DNA of 64,000 bases from Aphelenchoides besseyi (GCA_024699855.1 JAMPIQ010000002.1:8060001-8124000), one strand, 5' to 3'. Positions 11,100-23,065 are shown, numbered from the stretch's first letter. Notes: generated by a model not told the origin, from the letters alone. Program-made: numbers and translations.

Positions 11100-11898
11100 A
11101 GAGTTTTCTGGGTTATGTTTATTACCGGCTTAGCAAAAGAACTCAATTGCAATGTTTTCAAGTTTGCATAGCTCATTTGTCGAGAAAATTTCTAATCGAA
11201 TTGACATAAAGGAAGTGGATTCCGAGAAAACTGACCGTGTCCGAGGGCGAAAAGACAAGTTGAATATTTTGATTTGTTTGGTTTTTGAACCAATTTGAAT
11301 TGACCAGCGTGGGTAACTGATTGTTATCAAGACTTAACGCAACAAATTTCCCCTCTGCTCATATCATTTTACAGTCATTACACGCAATTGCGTGGTATAA
11401 ACAAAGCAGTCATGTTGTTCGCTCGTTGCGCGGACGCAATCTCTGATTGGTATTATTTGACAATACCCTCGAGCCCTTGATCCGCCTAATGATACCCTCA
11501 AATCTTCATTCACAATTAATGTTTACACCCATTACCAGTGGGGTTTGAATTTTCACGTGTTTAAAAACGGGGAAGTTTGCTACGGGGTTTATCTTTCTGT
11601 TTGAACTAATGTGACAGTTTTCTTCTTTACTGATTGTTACGAAAGTAATCAGCTGCTCGAATTTAATTTCCGTGCTCCATTTTAATAACCCACTCATCTA
11701 TTTTTACTTTGCAATTCTGTGGATCTTCTCATCTTAACTCGCTAATCAAAATCCAAAGTTTAACGTCCGACTTTCTCATTCCAACTATTTTGGCCGATCG
11801 GAACAAATCCTAATAGGGAAATTAGATGATGTCGCAGTGCATGGTAATCTAAATCTATTCAACCGACCACTTAATCAAAAGGAACTTCCAAGATCTTA

Positions 11899-12410
11899 CA
11901 AGGAAAGGTTGCGGCTTGTCCGAGCCCGATTCGAGTGAACTCGGTATCAATCGATGCGTCTGAGTGTGCTGATCACTAAATGGTAGGTCATTTTTCGCCG
12001 GATTCAGAATCCGAAAAGTTATAAGCAAAACAAAATCCAAAATTTTTGCTTTTTTTTACGGTTTTAGAGGTTCTCGACTATGGAGAATCCGAATCTGAAC
12101 TCCGTTTTTTTTGTTGTCATGCTTCAGAAGCGACATATGGAGCATCAATGTTTTCTTGGCGATATAAGCGCGCGTTTCGTATTCGAGAGCGTGAGCAGCG
12201 ATAGCCGAGTGTTAGTGAAGCGGGCGGCCGTGAGCGGCGAAAATTCAACTCCGGCTACGGTAACTATTCTAGATTTTGTTTTGCTTATAACTTTTCGGAT
12301 TCTGAATCCGGCGAAAAATGACCTACCATTTAGTGATCAGCACACTCAGACGCATCGATTGATACCGAGTTCACTCGAATCGGGCTCGGACAAGTCGCAA
12401 CCTTTCCTTG
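11899..12410. mobile_element. 512-bp foldback element with 139-bp inverted arms (block B)
   Basis: Left arm 11899-12037 and right arm 12272-12410 are near-perfect reverse complements (11899 pairs with 12410, 12037 with 12272). Termini are CAAGGAAAGGTTGCG / CGCAACCTTTCCTTG. The 234 bp between the arms is GC-richer than the surroundings (GCGGGCGGCCGTGAGCGGC) and encodes nothing convincing. No target duplication is visible at the ends. The structure resembles a foldback or MITE-type DNA element. Copies lie at 28197-28706 and 36036-36553. Confidence 0.75.
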
Positions 12411-12415
12411 TGAGT

Positions 12416-12735
12416 TCGTTTAAAACTTTCCTGTCGACTATTTGAATGCCACCCACTGCTTCTGTAACACGTGATTATCCGCTTGTTTGTCATAGATGAC
12501 CACTTCTTTTGACATCTTCATTTCAACTGAACATCTTTCGATCGTTGCCGACGTCGATTGTGACTAGTCGGTCAATCGAACATTTGGCGTTAATTTCACG
12601 GACACCAAAAAACCGCTGCCCGTATTGTCCGTCAAGTTTCATAAATCTCAATTGTGTGTTTAACAAAGATGCGTTTTTTGTTGTTTGTCGAGAGTTGCGT
12701 ATCGTCTGTTCAATTTTATACGTTTTAGATACTTG
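12416..12735. repeat. Shared 5' module upstream of BED-1 (block B)
   Basis: About 320 bp from GTTTAAAACTTTCCTGTCG to GTTTTAGATACTT. Nearly identical modules lie at 23066-23385, 27872-28190 and 35706-36029, always just upstream of a BED zinc-finger exon, although the BED-1 and BED-2 first exons differ from each other. It ends with an acceptor-like CGTTTTAG. It most likely holds the promoter and 5' UTR or a 5' non-coding exon of the BED genes. Confidence 0.7.
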
Positions 12736-12788
12736 ACTTCACACTTCCATCTTTCTCACTACCCCAGGGTTTACTGTAGATCGTTAAT

Positions 12789-13384
12789 ATGTTCGGCCCT
12801 AATGAATTGAGTCGCATTCTTCTTCAGTTGGCTGCATCATCAAACTTTAACATACCAAGCGGAATTCCCGCCGTTGGAGCAGCAAGAACGAACAAAACTG
12901 CTCCTTTTCACGGGCGCCACTCAATTTGGAGGCATTTCGAGGTTCAACGAGACAAATCCGTGTACCGATGCCAAGTTCCCGGCTGCACAGCCACATACAC
13001 GTGGCCGCCATCAACAACCGTTGCTGGTCGTCATCTACGAGACAAACATTCAAATGTTTATGCTCAAGTACTCAACGACGAAGCTGATCGACGAAACCGC
13101 AAAACGTGTTATTGAAGTTGCATCCATACAACAGAGAACCGATGGAAATAGACGCAACGAATCGGGAACTGCTCGAAGCTCCTTTGACGCCACACTCTCA
13201 CCGCCTTCAACAACAGCAGGGGAACCATCAACCCCACCCTTCATTATGGAGCCATCGTTGAAACGAGCACGTTATGATGAGGAGTTTTTTGCACGACTTA
13301 GGAGTTTGCATCACGACGACGCCTCTTTCTTGCCACCTTCTTCGGTTCCAATTTCGCCGCTCGATTCTGCGATTTCTAAAAAAG
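12789..13384 (+). CDS. BED zinc-finger exon type 1, predicted to splice to myosin-XVIII tail
   Basis: Starts at ATG 12789 (MFGPNELSRILLQL). Residues about 36-84 form a BED finger: W-x2-F (IWRHF), then YRCQVPGC with two Cys, then GRHLRDKH with two His. The C-terminal half is Ser/Pro/Thr-rich with a KRARYDEEFFARLRSL segment. The exon ends ..DSAISKK with a G before GTGCGT. That phase-1 donor fits the phase-1 acceptor of myosin-tail exon a at 13659, giving SKK-E-TEGEMREK without a frame break. One extra A in the AAAA run at about 13103 breaks the frame here. Block E lacks it but has one extra base elsewhere, so the consensus exon is open. BED fingers bind DNA and often derive from hAT transposases; no transposase domain follows. 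Confidence 0.75.
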
Positions 13385-13829
13385 GTGCGTTTTCAACATA
13401 ACAACATTGAAATGCCATTTTTGGCATCCAAAACAAAGTTATCTGTTTTAATGTAAAGTAGCAATGATAACCAACATTGGGGCTAATTGTTCACGTCAAG
13501 AGTGCAAACAACCTGGTGATTAGCCTGAGAATTTCTCTGTGCATTCGAACAGAAATGAGTAAACGCAGAATGGTCTTTGGATTACTAGAAACCTGATAGA
13601 GTCCCAAATGAAACAAAACCAAAAACGACAATTCAAGTTTCTAATCAATTTTTTGCAGAAACTGAAGGAGAAATGCGCGAGAAGATCAAACGTCTGGAAG
13701 AATCGATGGCCGAACTACAATCCGAAAAGAAACGTATTGGCAATCGACTGGAAGAAACAAAAGCACTTTCGAACGCCGAGTGCCGAACTTCTCAATCGAT
13801 GACCGTTCGCTTGGAACGGGACTCCGAAG

Positions 13830-13958
13830 CACGAGTTTAATCATATGCGGATCTCTCTTGTAAAATCCATTCTGTTTGTTCTTGTAATAGAAAACGTAGG
13901 TTATTGTAGTCACAAATTGATTTTTAAGCCACGAGGTCTAATCAAACCCGGTAGTGTC
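13830..13958. repeat. 129-bp repeat r, copy in block C
   Basis: Same element as 7958-8086, directly behind truncated exon a. Block C has no second copy, because the authentic 3' end of the tail gene is missing. Confidence 0.85.
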
Positions 13959-14361
13959 TTCGCAATTCCACTCTTCCATTCCTTCCGTTTCCAACTCGAG
14001 ACCGAATCGACGCCATTTTTGAACTTACGAAATTTGTGTGTCTAAAGATTTTGATCGGATATAAACTCGGAATTAAATTAAGACCATTGAATCGGACGAC
14101 ACTTTCTGTTTCATCAAGTGATTAGTCAAAGAGTTTTGGCGCGCGTCTAACAAGGAAACTCACTTCAGCAACGGTGGGGCTTCTCGCGTACTGTATATCA
14201 TGAAACTCATCTTGTTGAGAGGATTCTGATGGTCTAATTAGTTTTTGCTGCGGAGCACTGTGCGTCAAGCTACGGGTCACGCAAAATGCGTGTTTTGGAC
14301 GTTGTTTGAATGACGAGTCAAAAAGCACGTCCTACTGTTCGGGCAATAAATCGAGTAGTTA

Positions 14362-14658
14362 ATGGTTAGGATTGTACTGATCGCTGCAAATGCAACGGGT
14401 TCATGTCCCAGTGCGGCCAGTTCAATTGAAACAGAGGTCGGTAGAACGAATCCGCCCATCCGCTTTCTTGTGCTTCTCAGATTTAACTTGCAACTTTTTG
14501 CACTTTCAGTTCACTTCAACATTCATGTAAACCAATCGGGGTATTCAATGGTTGAACGTTCAATTCGGAGTTGCAATCGAATTGGGTTTATTCGCTGCTC
14601 CCACTGTGAGCAATGTTACTGTTTCCAGTGCATTTACACTGCCGCCCAACTCCAGTAA
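14362..14658 (+). CDS. Cys-rich 98-residue ORF, copy C
   Basis: Identical in protein sequence to the block B ORF at 8493-8789; see there. Confidence 0.25.
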   Translation: MVRIVLIAANATGSCPSAASSIETEVGRTNPPIRFLVLLRFNLQLFALSVHFNIHVNQSGYSMVERSIRSCNRIGFIRCSHCEQCYCFQCIYTAAQLQ

Positions 14659-16894
14659 CACATTTGACTCGATTTCTTTGACAACTATCCCTTCTTAACA
14701 GATTCCAACTTTATAACCGAACAGCACTCCGTCTGATTAAATGAAAAACGATTGTTGAAGTTGAAATATGAACAAAAAAAAAACGCTTTCAATCGACTTA
14801 AAATCACTTGATTTCCTACTTAGCGTTTGCTCTTTTGCTGTGACTGATCTGCGGTTCGCATCTGTTCGTTCAGGGTCAACTCGTTGAAAGCAGCCGAATT
14901 TGCACTGATCAGTGCAATTTCAACCACTAAAACCCTCGACTAATGAGTAAACATTATAGGATGCAAATTGAGATACTTTAACTCACACGCGATTCGAAGT
15001 GAGATCCAAAGAAACGAAAAAGAGTCCAATTCGACATTTGAAGATTACTGAAATACAAATCAAGGGAATAGTCAACATTCTTGGAAGTATTTTGCATCTT
15101 CTTCACTCCGGAGCAACGAACAACGTTGCTTCACGTGCATCGTTTTTTCGCGTACAAAACGCTCAAGTCGCTGCCGAACTTCTCAGTCGTTGACCGTTAG
15201 CTTGGAACGGGAGGCCGAAGCACGAGTCCAATTGGAAGCGGAGATCCGTTCTTTGAAACAAAATCTACAACGCCGAGAACAAGGTAGGTTCACGATCCTA
15301 CTCGGTCTTGCGACCGAAACTGCGATGATCTGCTTTTAATGTTCCAAAAACAACGCCAAAATGTTGTTGACATCTGAAGCCAAACCTACTCGTCTGCTTA
15401 CTGTAGAGTATGAGTGAGAACTAGCATTTGGGTTAATTATAGTTTACGTTAAGAGCGCTGATTTTCCATGGAGTTTAATTAGTTGCGTAATGAACTTTTC
15501 TTTAGACGATTTGGACGAAATTCGTTCACAACATCAACGCCGAATTCGAACATACGAAGAACAAGTAACGGATTTGAACGAAACTGTTGCCAATCTGCAA
15601 AGTCAACTACGTTCGTTCGAACAACGTAGTCGACAGTTCGAGACTCAAAGTCAGAACAGTTTCGAGTCGAGTACTCACGACTACAAACGTGAGTATCGTA
15701 AGACGTTGGCTCTGCTCAAAGATGCACAGAACTTGTTGTCAATAGAAAGACAAAAAAAGCGACAAAACTCCGATGTTGCGTCGTCTTCAACGACAATTGG
15801 AAACAGCGGAAGAAGAGAAGTTGAGTGCCATTGGATCGAGATCGACTCTTGAAAGCGAATTAGCGGAGAAGAATGTTGAGGTTTGTTGAAATTATGACCA
15901 CAAATACTCATCGTCTTTAGATTGAAACCGTTCGATCGGGAAAAGCAGCTTTGGAGAAAAGGGTCTCAGCTTTATTGCAAGAAAAATCCGATGCCATGAA
16001 CAACGCACGAGACATCGAAGAGCAACTGAACAACGCCCTACGCGACTACAATAATCATTTGCTTCAAACCGAGACCAACAACCTGACAATTCAAAGACAA
16101 GCCGTAACGATTGCCGAATTGGAGAGCGAAAAACAGCGATTGGCGTTGCAATTAGGCGAATTAGAATCCAAAAACTCTCATTTTCATTCCCACTACGTTG
16201 AAGCGCACAAGATCACATTGTTGGAGTCGAAAGTCCGTGAACTGCAGTCACGTGTGGAATACGAACGCTGCGAGAAGCAGAAGTACGAGGCCAATGTCAA
16301 TCGACTTCAGGACGAGGTTGATCGGTTGGAAGATCGATTGAACGATTTTCAACGATTGGTGAACAAACACGAGGACGAAGTCAAACGTCAAAAACTTGCG
16401 ATTCTCGCGGAGCAAGAGAAACTTCAGGACACAAAGAAACGTTACGACGAAATGGATTACAAGTTTAAGAAGACGGTAAACGGACAAACCGTTGGATCAG
16501 TTCAATTTTTTATTTTCAGCGTGACTTACTGGAAGAAACAACTGAAACTTGCGAGTCTTTGCGCTCCGATTTGTTGCTTTCGAATCGTCGAGTTGAAAGT
16601 CTTCAGGTGTGTTTTTACAATCGGATTGCTATAGATGTCTATGGTTTAGGCAGCTTTAAATACGGGACTTGATAACGACGAAGAGGATAGTGACTTGGAC
16701 GACGAGCTGAACGATTTGGACGAAAGCGACTCTGCAGTTACAGCGACCACCGGCTCAATCGTCATCCAAACATCTCCACGAGCTATGAGCACATTTGCAC
16801 CGTTTATCTGTCTGTTAATTGGCTTCTGTGCCATTCAGAGTTACGTTGCAATCGACTTTCACATTCGCATTCAAGTATTCATTTCCAGTTAGTT

Positions 16895-17890
16895 TTGAAT
16901 TGAATTCCGTGAATCAAACCAGTTGCAACCAACTGCATGTCAAAGACGTTCTTCGAGAACGTTTCGTTGAACTTCACCCACCGTTCAATCAGTGCAATCC
17001 ACTTCTCCCAATGATATTTGTGGAAGAACTTGACAACCCTGAATATCTTCAGGATAAAGTTATCACTTTCAGCATTCTCGACTACATTCGAAAAGCTAAC
17101 CTAGCAATTGGATATTTGGACTCTTCGTATTGAGACGTCAAAAGTCACCGTGAATTTGATTCTATTCCGTCCGATACTTCTCGTCCGCAAATCCTCGCTT
17201 CCCGACGCAATACTTTGCAATTGTCTTAGATTGATTTGGGGTAATGCGGTCCGGAACTCGTAAAAAACTCAAATGCCCATGAATACCAACAGAAGCTTCG
17301 CTTCCTGTGAACAAACACCGCTGCACAGATCCGTTGAAGATTGCCGACTCGAAATGACTGCTGCATTAAGAATGAGTGGCAAGAGTTAAAACATGCAAGT
17401 TATTTCTCACGCAGACAGAGGACTGTTAACTATCAAAGTGTAGATACGACAAGAAGAGGTGAACTCAAAAGGGATTTCCACTTGGCCATGCGCGACCAGC
17501 GATTCCGCTCTTTGTTAGGTACACGGTCAATTAAACAAAACTCGAAAGTTTGCAATGGCGATGCCGATGCATTCACATTTACATTCAAAGAAACAAGTGG
17601 TATGATACTTGAAACCCAAAGACGAATCCAAACTCGAGACAACACCCTGCCCAAATAAGACTGCAGCAGCTCAGTGGCTCACACAATAACACCAACTGAA
17701 TCACTACTTTTTGCTAATCACTAGTTACAGTGAACAAATTAGAGAGCTTCCGCGTGACGAACTTCACGAGTTCGACCATGCGATTCTTGAGCGATTGGAT
17801 GCAATGAAGACAAGCGGTCGTCAAGGCTGCTATTTGACTTTGTTTGGCCCGAAGCAAACGGGATGGAAGCCATGGGATTTGTATCAGTAG
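16895..17890 (+). CDS. Coding-like exon cluster, unknown gene (block C)
   Basis: Three segments have coding-like composition. 16895-17133 follows the acceptor TTTCCAG and ends IGYLDSSY-TAG/TGA. 17341-17658 is Arg-rich (RTVNYQSVDTTRRGELKRDF). 17728-17890 follows the acceptor GTTACAG and ends GWKPWDLYQ with TAG. The third segment (ELPRDELHEFDHAILERLDAM) is clearly helical and amphipathic. I could not join them into one frame, so they may be exons of one or more small genes or a decaying gene. No family is recognised. Confidence 0.3.
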
Positions 17891-18424
17891 ATTGAAATGT
17901 GCATTTATGTTCGATTTAGTATTGCTAAATAGTAATAAACCAATTGATCACTTAGTTGACTTCACATGATAACTGTTAACATTAGTAATCCTTTAAAAGG
18001 CCACGAACGGTGCATCCCAATCAATGGACGATGCGAAGTAAGACCGAAGACGTGGATCTCCAAGAACTTTGTCGCTCAACGGCGATTCTCTTCGTTGTTG
18101 TCGATTACTCATCATAATGTTGTGTTAATTTTACTGCAAAGAAAACTGTTGGCTTTCCAATTATATGTTTGGAAACCGGTTTCATTTAGATCGCAGGATA
18201 CAAATAACTACTGGAAGTATTTAGAAGCCCATAATAAATGTGATGTCAAGTAACTTTTGACAACTTGCCCACAAGCACATCCTGAAACTCGTGACCAATA
18301 TCTCCGCACTGGTCAGTTGGTCATTCAACCAAAATGTGCAGACCGCAACTAAGTACCTACTCGAAAGCAATTTTGCTTATGCATCGGATCGAATATGTGT
18401 GTAAATCATCCACGAAATAATAAG

Positions 18425-18728
18425 ATGTCAGCTTTGGAGTTTCTCAAATACTTGGTCAGTTTTTCAATTACAGCGTGTGTTTCTAACCAATAGTCTTTAG
18501 TTGATCTCACGAGAGTTTCTTCGTGCTTCTCAGTTATACCGAGACTACCAGTTTGCAATCGTCGATTACTGTAGCGATGACAACAAATTCTCTGTATCAA
18601 CAACAATTTACAAAGTAGAATTTCGACACTGTGCAACACCCTTCAAGTTAACCTTGGAAGAGATACGAACTTGGAATCGAGTACTGAATGTACAGTACGC
18701 AAATCTGTTCAAATACAAACACAAATAA
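18425..18728 (+). CDS. Hypothetical 85-residue protein, two exons (block C)
   Basis: Exon 1 18425-18454, intron of 46 bp (GTCAG...CTTTAG), exon 2 18501-18728, joined in phase 0. Same structure and protein as 2936-2632 in block A. No family is recognised. Confidence 0.45.
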
Positions 18729-19117
18729 GCGGAAGAGTTCTCGGCTGTTAGCAGAATTTTCACAGGTTCGCTTTTGACGTTTTATTTCAATTTAACTTCA
18801 TTTCAGGACATATTTCACTGGATCTTTTTGACGATAGGGATAACGGAATATACCATGGTGGTATAATCAGGCAAATACAAAAGCAGTTGTACTATCTTAC
18901 TTGTCATGCGAAGACATTGATCTTTTTATGGTATATGCCTGAATTCGTTTTCATCGATTGTTGTTGTTGTTTTTTTCGACAACCTTGGTAAGTTTCTCAA
19001 TGGTTCAACTTACATTTTGCTTAGATGAATTCAAGTAAGTGATTGCCCTGCACCAATTTAAAAGGATTCGAGCCGCAAACTTTTGCGAATACTCTCCACG
19101 ATTCGACGGTAAGATTC

Positions 19118-19831
19118 TTGACGCAAAAGTACTCAAAAGCTTTCAGCGACCATTGACGACGACTTCTTTTGTGATTTTCCTACATCTCCTACTGTTGAGA
19201 AGCTGAATTTTGTTTGGTTGAATTTGGGCGAAAATCATGATCTCATCTCGAAAATAACTAAAATGATGCCGTTTTTCCCCGATTTGGTGGAATTGACGAG
19301 TTTTTTTAAAGTTAAGCGTTACACACATGAGCGAGTGGGTTATCTTCTTGAGTACAATAAGGTTAATAAGATTTCAGTTTACTTTAAAAAAGCTGCTTGT
19401 TTGGATAAGAGAAGAATGCAAGAAAATTGACAAGCTGCAAGAGGCGAATGTATCGATTCCTCGTACGACACTTATCTACGAGTTCAGAAAACACATACCG
19501 AAGACAAGAAAAGTAGAATTGTTTGTGGGGGCCGATTCAAGTTCGTTTCTAGGTCGTAGAGCATTTCGGCTGGGAGATACTCACCGCTACAAAGTTCAAT
19601 ACGCTGTGTTCTGCTGAGCACAGCATCCCAGAACCCAAAGACAGTACAAATTATGTGCTTATTAAGCAATATTGTGAGGTGGAACTACAGCGAATACAAC
19701 CAAATTTCGACGCTACTTTACGATTCATAATCGACATGGATTCACTTAAATGGGATGATGATGACAAATCGGATGATGAATCGACTGAAGATGAATCGGA
19801 TCATGAATGGACTGAAGATGAAAACGATTAG
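19118..19831 (+). pseudogene. Copy C of the acidic-tail hypothetical gene
   Basis: Counterpart of 1531-2244. It has one extra A at about 19137 (CTCAAAAGC versus CTCAAAGC in A), which shifts the first segment. The Asp/Glu/Ser-rich terminal segment ending at TAG 19829-19831 is intact. Whether it is broken or mis-sequenced cannot be told. Confidence 0.3.
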
Positions 19832-20196
19832 CGTACTTCATCTCCTACTTGTAAAGCTTTTTATTTACGGTCTACTGACAGACATTCTCGCAAACATAAT
19901 TGTAACAGCTTCTTACACTGAGATAACTAAGTCAAAAACAGTCTTTTGTAGATTGAAATTGCTTCAAAAGTGTTTCTTTCAAGTACGCAATAAACTTGTA
20001 TAAAGCCGAGAGATTACTTGAACATACGAAGAAATAGCTGATTACATAATTCGATTATTACGGATGCTCGAACTCAACCGCAACTCTTAAAGCTCTAATT
20101 ATCGACACTCTCATTGGTACAATCTATTCTGACCATAATTGTTCAAACGTTTTCGAGACCATCTACAAATGAAATCAAAAGAAACTCCTATAAAAA

Positions 20197-20412
20197 TTGC
20201 AAAATGACTTTAAAACCACTGAGCAACAACTTATGTCCATGAGCTTCAATGTTATGGAATCATCATCCATTGGTGCCTACAAAGTCATCTCTATGCTAGA
20301 ATCCAAGTCCGCAATCGAATTCGTTTCTTTGCAGGCTTTCCCTTGCATTATGTTTCTATTTCACAGCACAAAACCTTCAGATTTTGATTGGAAACTACAC
20401 ATTTGGTTTTAG
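20197..20412 (+). CDS. Hypothetical 71-residue ORF (block C)
   Basis: Identical frame to 946-1161 in block A. No recognised domain. Confidence 0.2.
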   Translation: MQNDFKTTEQQLMSMSFNVMESSSIGAYKVISMLESKSAIEFVSLQAFPCIMFLFHSTKPSDFDWKLHIWF

Positions 20413-20786
20413 ACAACTAAACTGTAAAAGAGTCAAGGAACGGTTCGAATTTCTGTTAAGAGATAAACACTACTTGATGAGCACACAAACTCAGTCATTA
20501 GTATCCAAAGCAATCTTGATACACAAGTAATCTGGACGTTCATTTTGATGCACCATTCGACACAAAACGTTTGCTGGAATATTGTTTGAGCGACAATAAT
20601 GATAATTGGAAAATGTTTGGCTACACATTAAAGATATGTGATGGCTAACTTCAATGCTTAAGTAGAGATAAAGCACTGATCGAACATGTTACAAGCAGAA
20701 ACCTAGAGCTTAACAATCATGTTGGTCTCTTATTACAAATACAATGAACGGTTGCTCGGTTCTTATTTAGAATATCAACAAGCTGA

Positions 20787-21137
20787 ATGACCACAATTCA
20801 TAATCCTTGTTCAGTTGAATGTGTGCGTACAACAGACTTTATTATGTCATGGATTCAACAAGAAGCAGTGGCATTCAATTGTAAACATGATCGCATGAAA
20901 TCACAAATTTTGTTTACATCCGAAGCGAACAGCCTCCTCGTGGTTTCTATTCTACTGGGTTGTATGCTCTTCTCTGTTATTGCTCGTTTGCGGCGTGACA
21001 ATCAAGGAACCTAATCGCCGTCGAATCAGGAGATGAACGGTGCACGAGTACCGGTAATCGAATACAGTTGTCGACATGAAATCAGCAGTTTCAGATGCAA
21101 AATCTACAGAAACCTTTGGAGAAGCAATAGCATCTGA
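20787..21137 (+). pseudogene. Small membrane protein, copy C with premature stop
   Basis: Counterpart of 569-219. The membrane span is preserved. At 21012-21014 the codon after ..DNQGT is TAA instead of TAC, which shortens the product from 116 to 75 residues. This is a base substitution, not a homopolymer indel, so it is less likely to be a sequencing error than most differences between the copies. Confidence 0.45.
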
Positions 21138-21356
21138 TTTGATCGCTTATGATTCCATTTATCTTTACGAGTGCTGAGAAGACTCGACAGTCTACTCAAC
21201 TAATCACTCACTTTGTTTTCACAGACTATAAAGCTAAAGAACGCGGGTATTCCGAATGCGCCTTGAGATTCTGACTCAATCTCCTGCCATGAATATTTTT
21301 ATGTTGTTTATTCTCGTTGTCATGATAAACTCGATTATTAGATGATTTAGAAGTCT

Positions 21357-23065
21357 GCACGTTTAAATTATCGGTGAGACTGGAATGGTTGTGGATTATA
21401 GACAGAAAACGAGCTTATAGTACAACAACTTTAAGAAAAGACCGCAAATCCTATTGGACGAATTCCAAATGGCTATCGAGGAAAACCATCTGAGTAAAGA
21501 AATGAAGATGTCCGAGAGTTTAGATCCGTGAATAAGTACCCGACTGAATTGATTCGTGTTGTTGTTGATCAAGAGGAAGATGGTCTGTCCGAATGTTCTC
21601 AATAGAAAAGCGAATCGCCGTTACATTACGAACGATCTTTTCCCGCCCACATGCCCCGCCTTTTGTAGTTTGTGCGCCAGAATGATCGGCTGCTGCGCGC
21701 TTTCGCTCACAAGGAAACTTACTTTTGCTGCCACTCGCTACTGTTGGGTCTATGGAATTAGACTGCAATAAAAAAAAGCGCGTCTTTTAGTTTTCGTTTG
21801 GACATTCGATTTGCTGTTTATTAGTTGTTTCTAACGCAGATAATCCGCGGCACATGTTCTCAAGTTCTATGATCGTTAATTCTTACTCGCTACTGTATTT
21901 ATGGAGCACGCAATTAAGTGCATTGGAGATAAATAGGCACACTGAGTTCGTTTGTGTTCATCGTGTTCGAAGTCACGAAATTTGATTGCAGAAGTTTTTT
22001 GTTTGTAAAGGATGTGGTTATCAGCTGCAATCTTCATCCACTTCAGTTATTTTGTTCTTTGTAATTATTTTTCTATTGCTAAGACATCCGCTTCCCAGCA
22101 TTCGTCGAATATTACTCACAATTCTACTTCTCAGTTGGTTGTAAACAAATTAAAAGCAAAAAACCAACTGGATGGCTAACTGTTAGAGGAAGTTGAAGTT
22201 TGCTCTTGAATTTGTGTTTAGCTATCAGTTAGTAGGTATTTTGCACGTTTGATGCTCTTACTGTTATCCATTTGTCGGAACACATTGAGCCCCGGGGAGT
22301 TATTGTCACACGCAAATTCTCGGCATCGTTCTGGAGTTGCACCTTGTTTTCTGCGCCAAAACGCGTAAAGTGGTTTTGTTGTTTTGTGTGCAATCTAAGC
22401 GAGATCGACATCCTCAATTGGTCGTCTAATTAAAACAATCGTCGTTCTTTGTCTTATTCGCTCGTAAGTTTTGGTGCCGACGAACGTTTCAACTCCTAGT
22501 CACGTATTGGTTGTGGGTGAAATCGAATTCATTGCTGAAAAAGGTTTCACAGATTATCTTCGCATTTACAAGTGATGAGAAATTGAAATTTGATTTCGTT
22601 CGAAACCGCTAATAACTGCCGATCAACAGCCGACCGTATGCTCGGCTGACTAATCGAGAGAAGAAAAACAGTGGGTTAGTCATGAAGATTGCGAAGATAT
22701 TTCGAGTTCTCAAATGTAACGTTGTGATTATGATCATCATTTCTCTGAGAATTTTGAGCCCCAGGGCGTCAAAAAGGGTTGTGACGAAGAGCTTGTGATT
22801 TGTAACTGTTCGAGAGTCGATTGACCTTATGGATAGGCAATAAATTTAGAAGTTTTTTTTGCATTTCAACATAAAATCAGGATTACATGCAGCTGTCTCG
22901 GTCGGCGAGCAAAATTCACGAATCGGATCATAAAACTTCTGATTCTCCGGCGTTCATTTTGGCCGTTCCACAAGTCAGTTTTCTTAGCATTTGAAGTCTC
23001 CAACCATGTGAGAGCTCACAAATCGCCGTCCGCTCAATTGCCTTTCTGGCTGTTCTTTCTGAGAT
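21357..23065. other. Single-copy spacer, no gene seen
   Basis: 1.7 kb between block C and the left palindrome arm. It has only short unconvincing open frames on both strands and no duplication elsewhere in the window. No RNA gene or element was recognised. Confidence 0.5.

Larger units (their letters stand above)
7438..12735. repeat. Segmental duplication block B (inverse of block D)
   Basis: Reverse complement of 27872-33162 over its whole length (7438 pairs with about 33162, 12735 with about 27872). Its part 7650-10917 is also a direct repeat of 13519-16795 in block C. It starts abruptly at the scaffold gap. Cargo in order: first half of myosin-tail exon a, a 1.3 kb insertion, remaining tail exons with the authentic stop and polyadenylation signal, the foldback element, and the BED 5' module. 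Confidence 0.95.
13659..16892 (+). pseudogene. Myosin-XVIII-like coiled-coil tail, copy C (altered C-terminus)
   Basis: Exon a starts at 13659 after TTTTTTGCAG, 274 bp behind the BED-1 donor, and stops at TAA 13838-13840. The repeated second half is at about 15172-15282. Exon b is 15506-15880 (one extra A in CAAAAAAAGCG, frame broken), exon c 15921-16475 (555 bp, intact), exon d 16520-16606 (87 bp, intact). Exon e begins at 16650 and is intact up to ..SPRAMST, where it passes into unrelated DNA and ends after about 36 foreign, hydrophobic residues at 16892. So this copy would encode a different C-terminus from B and D. If BED-1 is spliced to exon a here, the product would end at 13840. Confidence 0.7.
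13519..21356. repeat. Segmental duplication block C
   Basis: The most complete block. 13519-16795 is a direct repeat of 7650-10917 (offset about 5870-5878). 14024-21356 is the inverse of block A. At about 16795, inside myosin exon e, it leaves the block B sequence and continues into the set of small hypothetical genes also found in A. The right edge is where identity with window position 1 ends, so the real repeat may be longer. Confidence 0.93.

Noticed and set aside
7438..12735. Integrated virus or retrotransposon
   Set aside because: No reverse transcriptase, integrase, capsid-like frame, LTR or poly(A) tail was seen in any block.
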